6,597 bases of DNA from the NCBI GenBank assembly GCA_937908275.1, contig CALERA010000303.1, positions 1 through 6,597 on the forward strand, written 5' to 3'. A model generated the notes under the pieces. The model was given only the letters and a program-made list of their open reading frames with translations, did not search any database and had not been told where the DNA came from. A program made the position numbers and the translations under genes. Source of the stretch: an uncultured Desulfarculaceae bacterium (lineage in GTDB: Bacteria; Desulfobacterota; Desulfarculia; Desulfarculales; Desulfarculaceae). The stretch's first letter is position 1; every line of letters starts with the position of its first letter. This document shows, one piece after another, positions 1 through 6,117 of the stretch.

Positions 1-1776
1 GAAGAAGGTGGGCAGGCCGATGGCCGCGCCGAAGAAGATCTGGCGGCGCTCGCTCTCCAGCACCGGATCGTCGGGCAACAGGCCGTGGGTCAGGCGGCCC
101 TGGGCCAGGTATTGCCAGCACAGGGCGGTGACCAGGTTTTGCAGGGCCGCGGCCGGGGCCAGGTCGTCCAGCAGGCTGGGGAAGAGGCTGTAGTGCCGGC
201 CCTCGAAGCCGGAGTAGCCGTGCACCGCCGTCTCGCGCTGGCGATAGAGCAGGTAGAGGGCCATCTTGGCGTCGAAGATGCCCAGGTCGCTGAGGTCCTG
301 CTTGAGCCGGGCCTGGTTGCCGGGGGTCCCGTCCAGGGCCGGGGACTGGGGGGTGCTGAGCAGGCAGGCCAGGTAGTCGATCAGGCGATGGTCGGGCACG
401 TGGTCGCCCTTGAGGCCGAAGACCCGGGCCACCAGGTTGTCCAGCAGCTCCGGGCCAAAGGGGGTGAGCAGGCGTCCCAGGACCTTGAGCCCGGCCTTCT
501 TGCGCCAGCGCCGCCAGATCATGCGCAGGTGGGTGTAGTCCAGTTCGTGGGGCAGGAAGGCCAGGGCCCGCTCGGGGTGGAAGTAGGTGAAGGGCAGCCG
601 GGTGGGCGCGGCGCTGTAGGTGCCCACGAACAGCGGCAGGAAGTGCTCCACGCCCTTGATGACCAGATCGCCGAAGTATTTCTCGTGGCCCTGGTCGAAG
701 CCGCTGGCCGGATCGGCCAACAGCGCCCCCAGGCGGCGACTGCCCAGGCTGAGGTGGGTGCCGTTGTTGGCCAGGCAGGTGTTGGAGAGGTTGGGCAGCA
801 CCACCAGGTTGCGGGTGATGATCCCGGCCTCCCTGAGCTTGGCCACCGCGTTGAGCTGGCTGCGCGAGAGCACCTGGTGGCAGAGGTGCATGTAGCGGTG
901 CTTGTCCTCGCCCCGGTCCCAGCCGCTCAGGCAGGGGCTCATGAACAGCTCGCGGTAAAAGCTGTCGCTGATGCAGTCGTTGAGCCGCTTCTGGCGCAGG
1001 GGCGGGCTGGGGGCGAAGTAGACCAGGGGGGTCTGGCCGCTGGCGGTCAGGCCAAAGGCCCGGGCCGCGAACTGGGTCAGGAGCTGGGTGAGCAGGAAGC
1101 GCTTGGCGGTCTCGCGGGCGATGGCCTGGCCGTTGCCCAGGGCCACCGGGGCGAAGGAGAAGGTCTCGGGCGAGGTGTTGTCGCTTAGGAAGTGCTCCAT
1201 CAGGCGGCGGCCGGTGGCCTGGATCAGGGCCGGGGCCTGGGGCTGGCGGCCCAGGGCCTCGGCCAGGGACAGCTTCAGCAGGTAGCTGATGGGCAGGCGG
1301 TAGAGTTCGCGGCCCTGGTCGCGCACCAGGAAGCGGGCGGCGTCGTCCCGGGGGGGGCTCTGGGGATCGGCCTTGTCGGCCTTGAGGTCGGCCTCCAGCA
1401 CCCGGCGGGCGGCGGGGCTCAGGCTCTCCAGGGGCGCCCGCACCCAGGAGTTCTCCCACAGCTCGCGGGAGTTGTCGGCCAGGTGGCGCTCCAGGTCGTG
1501 GAGCACCCGGGCCGGCAGCTCGCCGGAGGCCAGGCGCTTGTGGATGTTGCGATAGTAGTTGGACTGCTCGATGACCCGGGGCAGGTCCACGCTCTGGCGG
1601 GGGCCCTGCACCGCGGCCTGGAGCTCGTTCTCGGTGCCGGCGGTGGTGTCCCCGGGGCCAAAGGGCAGGGCGCGGGCCAGGGCCGCTCCCCGGGCGGGCA
1701 GGTCCATGACTTCGCGCAAACGGTGCGCCGCGGGGATGGCGGCCGCCTCGGGACGGCCAAAGGGAAGGGTTTTCAT
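1..1776 (-). CDS. Unrecognised large protein, C-terminal end beyond the window (592 codons seen)
   Basis: An uninterrupted minus-strand frame runs from an ATG at 1776-1774 to base 1 without a stop, so at least 592 residues are encoded and the C terminus lies outside. Codon use has the strong third-position G/C bias of the neighbouring genes. I do not recognise the family. No signal peptide or clear membrane helix is visible, so it is probably cytoplasmic; the last residues seen (about 579-592) are hydrophobic. Stretches that look like conserved motifs are TENEL (48-52), SNYYRNIHKRL (72-82), NLSNTCLANNGTHLSLGS (329-346), HFLPLFVGTYSAAP (378-391), HELDYTHLRMIWRRW (411-425) and HGYSGFEGRHYSLF (519-532). 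These are rich in Asn, His, Glu and Arg, which could suit an enzyme, but that is a guess. The start is uncertain: only a weak GAGG lies 1 base before the ATG and GGAG is about 20 bases upstream. The frame stays open back to a TAA at 1911-1909. Confidence 0.85.
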   Translation of the reverse strand, partial: MKTLPFGRPEAAAIPAAHRLREVMDLPARGAALARALPFGPGDTTAGTENELQAAVQGPRQSVDLPRVIEQSNYYRNIHKRLASGELPARVLHDLERHLADNSRELWENSWVRAPLESLSPAARRVLEADLKADKADPQSPPRDDAARFLVRDQGRELYRLPISYLLKLSLAEALGRQPQAPALIQATGRRLMEHFLSDNTSPETFSFAPVALGNGQAIARETAKRFLLTQLLTQFAARAFGLTASGQTPLVYFAPSPPLRQKRLNDCISDSFYRELFMSPCLSGWDRGEDKHRYMHLCHQVLSRSQLNAVAKLREAGIITRNLVVLPNLSNTCLANNGTHLSLGSRRLGALLADPASGFDQGHEKYFGDLVIKGVEHFLPLFVGTYSAAPTRLPFTYFHPERALAFLPHELDYTHLRMIWRRWRKKAGLKVLGRLLTPFGPELLDNLVARVFGLKGDHVPDHRLIDYLACLLSTPQSPALDGTPGNQARLKQDLSDLGIFDAKMALYLLYRQRETAVHGYSGFEGRHYSLFPSLLDDLAPAAALQNLVTALCWQYLAQGRLTHGLLPDDPVLESERRQIFFGAAIGLPTFF

Positions 1777-1997
1777 GCCTCGTTCCGTGAAAATTACTCC
1801 CGTTCGGGCTCCGACCTGGCCGAGGATGCGCCGGAGTCCAGGTGCGGTGGACGCCCCGCAACGTCCGGTCCGCGGTCCGGTTTCCGAAGCAAAGGTAGCA
1901 AGTAACACTTAATAATGAGTGGCGGTCAGGTTACCGCTGCGCGAAGAATCGGTGGCGAAAGGCGGCGGACGGCGAGAGGGCAACCATCGGGAAACAG

Positions 1998-2007
1998 GGG
2001 ACTGTCC
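1998..2007. repeat. GGACAGTCCC palindrome, copy 1
   Basis: The plus strand reads GGGACTGTCC, with a perfect 4-base inverted repeat GGAC-T-GTCC inside it. The same 10-mer occurs at 6053-6062 in the chemoreceptor upstream region, and both copies are intergenic. Short palindromes built on GGGGACAGTCCCC are, from memory, common dispersed elements in deltaproteobacterial genomes. Membership of such a family is inferred, since only two short copies are visible. Confidence 0.4.
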
Positions 2008-2042
2008 GGGTGTTGGACGCCGCGGGGCGCTGATGAGCGGGA

Positions 2043-2081
2043 GAGATTGCCGCGTCGCCCCAGGGGGCTCCTCGCAATGAC
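2043..2081. repeat. ATTGC...GCAAT palindromic repeat, copy A
   Basis: The element begins GAGATTGCCGCG and ends CTCGCAATGAC on the plus strand. Its ends pair (ATTGC at 2046-2050 with GCAAT at 2074-2078), and a CCCC/GGGG core pairs in the middle, with mismatches between. Read on the minus strand it is the familiar GTCATTGCGAG...GGCAATCTC dispersed palindrome found between genes in many bacteria. It is in the same orientation as copy B, about 30 bases away. Confidence 0.7.
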
Positions 2082-2111
2082 AAAGGCGGGGGAGGCGTCG
2101 AAAGAACCAGC

Positions 2112-2146
2112 GATTGCCACGCCGCCTGACGGCGGCTCGCAATGAC
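2112..2146. repeat. ATTGC...GCAAT palindromic repeat, copy B
   Basis: This is the best-folded copy. Outer arms ATTGC (2113-2117) and GCAAT (2139-2143) enclose a perfect inner stem GCCGCC (2121-2126) / GGCGGC (2131-2136) with a TGAC loop, and a small internal bulge lies between the two stems. It ends in the same GCAATGAC as copy A. The arms are conserved between copies while the middle differs, as expected when structure rather than sequence is kept. Confidence 0.7.
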
Positions 2147-2159
2147 GGAGATAGAAGAG

Positions 2160-2190
2160 GTTGCCGCGCCGCCTGGCGACCCCTGGCGAC
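2160..2190. repeat. Half copy of the ATTGC repeat plus a short tandem duplication
   Basis: Bases 2160-2175 (GTTGCCGCGCCGCCTG) match the left half of copy B apart from two substitutions, but the right GCAAT arm is missing. In its place CCTGGCGAC occurs twice, at 2172-2180 and 2182-2190, with a 10-base period. This looks like a decayed or truncated third copy with a local duplication. It lies right beside the hairpin that follows the CoA ligase stop codon. Confidence 0.45.
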
Positions 2191-2200
2191 GACGGAGGCG

Positions 2201-2218
2201 GGGCTGGCTCTCCAGCCC
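2201..2218 (-). terminator. Hairpin at the end of the CoA ligase gene, possible terminator
   Basis: GGGCTGG (2201-2207) and CCAGCCC (2212-2218) form a perfect 7-base inverted repeat with a 4-base loop, overlapping the last base of the ligase stop codon. On the minus strand it is followed by CGCCTCC and not by a T run, so it is not a canonical intrinsic terminator. It may stabilise the 3' end of the transcript or assist termination together with the palindromes just beyond it. Confidence 0.35.
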
Positions 2219-3516
2219 TAAGCCCCGCGTTCGTCCAGCAGGCGCTGGGCCTTGCCCTCGGCCCGGGGCAGGGAGCCGGGGGCCGCCAGCTCCACCTGGG
2301 CCGAGACCAGGAGTTCGGCCTTCAGGGCGGTGGAGATGCGCTTCCTGAGCCGGGCCATCTCCTCGGCGTCCATGGTGCGGGCCTTTTCGGAAACCTCCAC
2401 CCGGACCGCCATCTGGTCGTTGTTGTCGCGGCGGGTGAGGTGGATCAGATAGGTGTTGCCGACTTCCTTGTAGGCCATCAGCACCGTCTCCACCTGCATG
2501 GGGTAGATGTTGACGCCCTTCAGGATGAACATGTCGTCGCTGCGGCCGGCGATGCGGCTCAGGCGGCGGTGGGTGCGGCCGCAGGCGCAGGAACCGGGCA
2601 GCAGGCTGCACAGGTCGCGGGTGCGATAGCGGATCAGGGGCATGGCCTGGCGGCCCAGGGTGGTCATCACCAGCTCGCCCACCTGGCCCTCGGGCACCGG
2701 CTCCAGGGTGTTGGGGTCGATGATCTCCACCAGGTAGGCGTCCTCCCAGATGTGCATGCCGTCCTGCTGCGGGCACTCCATGGCCACCCCGGGGCCGTTC
2801 ATCTCGCTGAGGCCGTAGGAGTTGATGGCCATGACCCCGAAGCCCTTTTCGATGCGCCGGCGCAGGTCCTCGGAGTGGGGCTCGGCCCCGATGATGGCCA
2901 GGCGCAGGGCGCTGTCCTTGCGGGGGTCCAGGTCCAGCTCGGCGAAGGTCTCCAGCAGGCGCATGGCGTAGCTGGGGATGATGTGCACCGCGCTGGTGCC
3001 CAACTGGCGCATCAGGGTCACCTGGCGCAGGCTGTTGCCGGTGCCCGAGGGCACCACCAGGCAGCCCAGGCGCTCGGCCCCGTAGTGCATGCCCAGGCCG
3101 CCGGTGAACAGGCCATAGCCCACCAGGTTCTGGAAGACGTCGCTGGCGCGCATGCCGGCCATGTACAGCGAGCGGGCCACCAACTGGGTCCAGCCCTCCA
3201 GGTCCTCGGCGCTGTGGACCACGGCGGTGGGGGTGCCGGTGGTGCCGCTGCTGGCGTGCAGGCGCACCGCCTGGTCGCGCTCCACCGCCAACAGGCCGTA
3301 GGGATAGCCGGCGCGCAGGTCGCTCTTGGTGGTGAAGGGCAGGCGGGCCAGGTCGTCCAGGCTCTTGATATCCTGCGGATTCAGGCCCAGTTCGCTGAAA
3401 CGCCTGGCATAGAAGGGCGCGCGGGCGGCCTGGGCCAGGCTGGCGCGCAGGCGGGTCAGTTGCAGGGCGCGGAGCTCTTCGGGAGCCAGGGTCTCGATCT
3501 CGGGCTGCCAATACAT
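2218..3516 (-). CDS. paaK: Phenylacetate-CoA ligase (PaaK family, AMP-forming)
   Basis: The gene encodes a complete 432-residue soluble adenylate-forming enzyme of the usual PaaK length. The family activates phenylacetate or a related aryl acid with ATP and CoA, giving aryl-CoA, AMP and pyrophosphate. Visible motifs: the phosphate-binding loop SSGTTGTPTAVVH (89-101); YGLSEMNGPGVAMEC (234-248), an acceptor-binding loop typical of PaaK; MPLIRYRTRDL (292-302); the Cys-rich CACGRTH (310-316); GRSDDMFILKGVNIYP (324-339), the hinge into the C-terminal domain; and Lys422 in LPRAEGKAQRLL, the expected catalytic lysine. The frame is open 46 codons further upstream, but the ATG at 3516 is preferred because GAGGTG precedes it and the Pfam-like homology begins at MYWQPEIETL. 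No aromatic-degradation or indolepyruvate oxidoreductase genes are adjacent, so the exact substrate is uncertain; paralogues act on other aryl acids. Confidence 0.93.
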   Translation of the reverse strand: MYWQPEIETLAPEELRALQLTRLRASLAQAARAPFYARRFSELGLNPQDIKSLDDLARLPFTTKSDLRAGYPYGLLAVERDQAVRLHASSGTTGTPTAVVHSAEDLEGWTQLVARSLYMAGMRASDVFQNLVGYGLFTGGLGMHYGAERLGCLVVPSGTGNSLRQVTLMRQLGTSAVHIIPSYAMRLLETFAELDLDPRKDSALRLAIIGAEPHSEDLRRRIEKGFGVMAINSYGLSEMNGPGVAMECPQQDGMHIWEDAYLVEIIDPNTLEPVPEGQVGELVMTTLGRQAMPLIRYRTRDLCSLLPGSCACGRTHRRLSRIAGRSDDMFILKGVNIYPMQVETVLMAYKEVGNTYLIHLTRRDNNDQMAVRVEVSEKARTMDAEEMARLRKRISTALKAELLVSAQVELAAPGSLPRAEGKAQRLLDERGA

Positions 3517-3521
3517 GCTGA

Positions 3522-3527
3522 CACCTC
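3522..3527 (-). promoter_or_regulatory. Ribosome binding site of the CoA ligase gene
   Basis: The minus strand reads GAGGTG, ending 5 bases before the ATG at 3516 (GAGG core 7 bases away). This decides the start: the frame is open much further upstream, but no comparable site precedes the earlier start codon at 3654, which lies inside the terminator side of the gap. Confidence 0.7.
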
Positions 3528-3546
3528 GCGGACGTGCGGAACGGCG

Positions 3547-3552
3547 AGTATA
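3547..3552 (-). promoter_or_regulatory. Candidate -10 box for the CoA ligase gene
   Basis: The minus strand reads TATACT, five of six matches to the sigma-70 -10 consensus, 30 bases before the start codon. That would give a leader of roughly 24 bases. It lies between the chemoreceptor terminator and the ligase, where an independent promoter is needed. No good -35 hexamer sits 16-18 bases upstream, so the call rests on the -10 box and its position. Confidence 0.4.
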
Positions 3553-3600
3553 TCCCCAAACGCGACGATGATTGTGAGGTTTTTTACACCCGATGGGCGC

Positions 3601-3634
3601 AAAAAGCCACCGGCCCCGGAAAGGGGCCGGCGGC
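3601..3634 (-). terminator. Intrinsic terminator of the chemoreceptor gene
   Basis: GGGGCCGG (3623-3630) and CCGGCCCC (3610-3617) form a perfect 8-base stem with the 5-base loop TTTCC on the minus strand. It extends past one mismatch by three more pairs (GCC/GGC). On the minus strand the 3' side runs straight into TTTTT (3605-3601). It begins about 25 bases after the chemoreceptor stop codon. This is the textbook rho-independent layout and separates the chemoreceptor transcript from the CoA ligase. Confidence 0.85.
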
Positions 3635-3659
3635 GGGAGGCCAGGGGCGCGCAAGGCGG

Positions 3660-5948
3660 CTAAAAGTTTTGGAATTGGTCCTCGTCCAGGGGGATCGCCG
3701 CCTGGGGGCGGGTCTTGGCGGGCGGCGGCGGGGCGGTCTCCGGGGCGGCGGGGGAGGCCTCGGCCGGGGCCTCCAGCAGCCTGGGCGCGGAACGGCCGTC
3801 GCCCCGCGCGCCGCCCTCCACCAGGGCCACCAACTCGTCCACGTAGGCCCGCATGTAGTCGGCCTGGCCCATCATCTCCTGACTGGAGGCCGAGGTCTGC
3901 TCGGCATGGGCCGCGTTCTGCTGGGTCACCTTGTCCATCTGACCCAGGGCCTGGTTGAGCTGCTCCACCCCCTGGGCCTGTTCGGAGCTGGCGGCGCTGA
4001 TCTCGCTGAGCAATTCGGCCACCTTGGCGGCGCTGGCCGCCACCTGCGCGAAGGCCTGGTCGGTGACCGCCACCAGTTCCGAGCCGCGCCGCATGTTCTG
4101 GAGGTTCTCGGCGATGATCACCGAGGTGTTGCGGGCGGCCTCGGCCGCGCGCTGGGCCAGGGCCCGCACCTCCCCGGCCACCACCGCGAAGCCGGCCCCG
4201 GCCTCGCCCGCCCGGGCCGCCTCCACCGCCGCGTTCAGGGCCAGGAGGTTGGTCTGGAAGGCGATCTCGTCGATGGTCTTGATGATCTTGGCGGTCTGGT
4301 CGCTGGCCTGGCTGATCTGGTCCATGGCCGAACGCAGGTCCTGCATGGAGTCGTTGGCCTGGCCCACCACCTGGCGGGCTTGGTCCATGAACTGGTTGGC
4401 CTGGATGGCGTTTTCGGCGTTGGCCTTGCTCATGGAGGCCATCTCCTCCAGGCTGGAGGAGGTCTGCTCCAGGCTGGCCGCCTGCTGGCTGGCGCCCTCG
4501 GCCAGGGACTGGCTGGCCGCGCCCACCTCCTGGCTGCTGGCCCCCACCTGGTCGGCCGCCCCGCGCAGGGCGGTGATGGCCCGGCGCACCGGGCCGGTGA
4601 TGGCCCGGGTCACCAGCCAGGCCAGCAGGAGACCCACCACCGCCGCGGCCGCCACCACCAGCAGCAGCAGCCAGCGGCCGCTCTGGGCGGTCTCGGTGAA
4701 TTGTTGCTGGGCCTCGAAGCTGAGCTTCTGGCTGGACTCCATGAAGTCCCGGGCCAGGTTCTGGATGCGCCCCACCTGCTCCCTGGCCGCCTGGGCGTTG
4801 TCCACCTGCTTGGCGAAGGCCGCCTCATAGGCCAGGGTCTCCTTCTTCAGGTCGTCCGGGGCCACCTCCATGCCGCGCACGATCTTGAGGTGCTTGCCCA
4901 CCTCGTCGGCCTTCTGGCCGTATTTGAGGTAGTACAGGGCCGCCACCCGGGCCCGCAGGGCCAGGGCGTCCATCTCGAAGGCCGCCCGCAATTCGTTCAT
5001 GCCATAGGAGAGCATGTCGGCCAGGAACGCGGTCTTGCGCTCCAGGTCGTCCAGGTAGACCCCGGCGCAGACCACCATCTGCCAGGGCTCGAAATAGCGG
5101 GCGTAGGTGATCATGGGATAGACCGCGCTGCCGCCGCCGGGCTTGGTCCAGTGGTGCTCCACCTCGGCCTCGCCATCGGCCACCGCCGTCTCCACCAGCT
5201 CCTTGATGAAGGCCTGGCCGGTCTTCTGGTCCTTGATCACCCCGAAGTCCATGCCCTCCAACTGGCGCTCGTTGCCATGGGCCAGCAGGGTCATGTCCTT
5301 GCTGACCACGTAGAAGAAGTTGTTGCCGGAAAAGCGCAGGGAGCGAATCAGGTCCAGGCCGGCGGACTGGGGCTGGCCGGTGCGATGGATGAAGCTCAGG
5401 GCGTGGTAGGCCAGGTTCACCACGTCGCTGATCTGCTTGAGGGTGTTCTTGTCCATGGTGGCCTTGAGGTTGTCCACCAGGTTGTCGCGGGTGGAGACGG
5501 CCACCCGCTCCGACTCCTGGGAGCTGAGGCGGGCCATGGTCTCCGAGACGGCCTGCAACTCCTGCAGGAGCTTGGCGTCCTCCTCGGTCAGGCGCTTGAT
5601 CTGGTCGGCGGCGGTGCGGTAGCCCGCCTGGGCCGCGGTCAGCTTGTCCAGTTGCTCGGCGGACAGGCCCCGCTCCTTGAGCTGATCCAGGGCGGTCTTG
5701 ATCTCGGCCAGGGTCTCGCCCAACTTGGCGAAGGACTGCTGGTCGGCCCGCAACAGGTAGTTCTTCTCCTGGCGACGGGCCTCCAGGAGCAGAGTTTGCA
5801 GCTTCAGGGCCAGTTCCTCGTTGCCGGCGTGGCCGATGACCTGGTACAGACTCAGGTTGCCCAGGCCGCCGATGACCAGGGCCAATATCACCACCGCCAG
5901 GAACCCGCCGAAAATCTTGCCCGCAACCCCCAGGCGCAGTCGCTTCAT
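3660..5948 (-). CDS. Methyl-accepting chemotaxis protein with sCache-type sensor
   Basis: A complete 762-residue transmembrane chemoreceptor that should relay a periplasmic ligand signal to CheW/CheA. In order: positive N terminus (MKRLRLG); membrane helix about 12-30; a helical segment (about 35-165); an sCache_2-like domain (about 170-303) with GNNFFYVVSKDMTLLAH, GQAFIKELV and YFEPWQMVVCAGVYLDDLE; more helices (about 305-425); membrane helix 426-446; a short HAMP-like stretch with ITGPV; and the signalling coiled coil to about 705. The hairpin tip EIAFQTNLLALNAAVEAARAGE (561-582) is intact. Matches to the methylation-site consensus lie at AASLEQTSSS (490-499) and AAHAEQTSAS (679-688). A Pro/Ala-rich linker (about 728-748) leads to QFQNF at the C terminus, a CheR-pentapeptide match. 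The start at 5948 follows AAAGGGGG by 8 bases. No che genes are adjacent, so it probably feeds a pathway encoded elsewhere. The ligand cannot be predicted. Confidence 0.95.
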   Translation of the reverse strand: MKRLRLGVAGKIFGGFLAVVILALVIGGLGNLSLYQVIGHAGNEELALKLQTLLLEARRQEKNYLLRADQQSFAKLGETLAEIKTALDQLKERGLSAEQLDKLTAAQAGYRTAADQIKRLTEEDAKLLQELQAVSETMARLSSQESERVAVSTRDNLVDNLKATMDKNTLKQISDVVNLAYHALSFIHRTGQPQSAGLDLIRSLRFSGNNFFYVVSKDMTLLAHGNERQLEGMDFGVIKDQKTGQAFIKELVETAVADGEAEVEHHWTKPGGGSAVYPMITYARYFEPWQMVVCAGVYLDDLERKTAFLADMLSYGMNELRAAFEMDALALRARVAALYYLKYGQKADEVGKHLKIVRGMEVAPDDLKKETLAYEAAFAKQVDNAQAAREQVGRIQNLARDFMESSQKLSFEAQQQFTETAQSGRWLLLLVVAAAAVVGLLLAWLVTRAITGPVRRAITALRGAADQVGASSQEVGAASQSLAEGASQQAASLEQTSSSLEEMASMSKANAENAIQANQFMDQARQVVGQANDSMQDLRSAMDQISQASDQTAKIIKTIDEIAFQTNLLALNAAVEAARAGEAGAGFAVVAGEVRALAQRAAEAARNTSVIIAENLQNMRRGSELVAVTDQAFAQVAASAAKVAELLSEISAASSEQAQGVEQLNQALGQMDKVTQQNAAHAEQTSASSQEMMGQADYMRAYVDELVALVEGGARGDGRSAPRLLEAPAEASPAAPETAPPPPAKTRPQAAIPLDEDQFQNF

Positions 5949-5956
5949 CAGATATT

Positions 5957-5964
5957 CCCCCTTT
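5957..5964 (-). promoter_or_regulatory. Ribosome binding site of the chemoreceptor gene
   Basis: The minus strand reads AAAGGGGG, ending 8 bases before the ATG at 5948. Together with the positively charged, membrane-helix-forming N terminus that immediately follows, it supports this start over any alternative. Confidence 0.55.
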
Positions 5965-6049
5965 GGCGCGGACCCGCTGCGAAGACAGGCTTGCGCCGGG
6001 GCTGGGCAAGCGGGGCCGGCGAGACGAAAAGGGGAAGGGAATCGCCCCC

Positions 6050-6071
6050 CCAGGGACTGTCCCCCCCCTGG
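6050..6071. repeat. Nested palindrome with GGACAGTCCC, copy 2, between poly-C tracts
   Basis: CCAGGG (6050-6055) and CCCTGG (6066-6071) are inverted repeats, and a smaller GGGA/TCCC inverted repeat (6053-6056 / 6060-6063) lies within them. The 10-mer GGGACTGTCC at 6053-6062 is shared with 1998-2007. Runs of seven C (6045-6051) and eight C (6061-6068) flank or overlap it. It lies about 100 bases upstream of the chemoreceptor start, probably inside its leader or promoter region, and could also act as the 3' end of the upstream small gene. Confidence 0.45.
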
Positions 6072-6117
6072 TAACGAATCCCGGACACTCTAGAACGACT
6101 TAACCCGTCAAGGCAAG

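Larger units (their letters stand above)
1777..2217. other. Repeat-bearing intergenic region with no gene
   Basis: This gap of about 440 bases separates the CoA ligase gene from the unrecognised large gene; both are on the minus strand. I see no credible coding sequence: the short open frames here lack ribosome sites, and some translate the palindromic repeats. From the ligase side the gap holds a hairpin touching the stop codon (2218-2201), a half copy and two full copies of an ATTGC...GCAAT palindrome (2190-2043), and a GGACAGTCCC palindrome (2007-1998). Around 1895-1920 it becomes notably A/T-rich (ACTTAATAATGAG on the plus strand). That A/T-rich spot is the most likely promoter area for the downstream minus-strand gene, but no convincing -35/-10 pair can be picked out. 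Confidence 0.7.

Noticed and set aside
85..1188. A 367-codon open frame on the plus strand
   Set aside because: It lies antisense to the unrecognised large gene, whose minus-strand frame is uninterrupted with proper codon bias. The plus-strand product is Gln/Gly/Val-rich and low complexity.
1890..1915. A sigma-54 promoter upstream of the large unrecognised gene, suggested by TTGCT
   Set aside because: The -24 element lacks the GG pair at the required spacing (the sequence there is TTAAGTG).
1909..2145. Short open frames in both directions across the repeat-bearing gap
   Set aside because: Their peptides (for example CHCEEPPGATRQS and VIARSPLGRRGNL) are translations of the palindromic repeats, a known source of false small proteins, and no ribosome site precedes them.
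2043..2190. A CRISPR array
   Set aside because: There are only two full copies, each palindromic with a variable centre and unequal spacing. No regular spacer pattern or cas gene is present.
1931..3559. A 542-codon minus-strand open frame overlapping the CoA ligase in another frame
   Set aside because: It is a frame-shifted reading of the ligase gene, Pro/Arg/Gly-rich, and it runs on through the palindromic repeats. The ligase frame carries all the family motifs.
3517..3654. A 46-residue N-terminal extension of the CoA ligase
   Set aside because: The frame is open, but it would be translated from the region holding the upstream gene's terminator. Its sequence is Arg/Pro-rich and unlike the family, and a good Shine-Dalgarno sequence supports the ATG at 3516.
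2161..3663. A 500-codon open frame on the plus strand
   Set aside because: It is the complement of the CoA ligase gene, with repetitive His/Gly/Ala/Val/Gln composition and no recognisable domain.
3534..6074. An 846-codon open frame on the plus strand
   Set aside because: It lies antisense to the chemoreceptor, whose domains are unmistakable. The translation is a low-complexity Gly/Leu/Val/His-rich product typical of the complement of high-GC genes and has no ribosome site.
6087..6111. A possible chemoreceptor promoter: TTGACG with TAGAGT on the minus strand
   Set aside because: The two hexamers are only 13 bases apart, too close for sigma-70. No -12/-24 or flagellar-sigma motif was found in the same gap.
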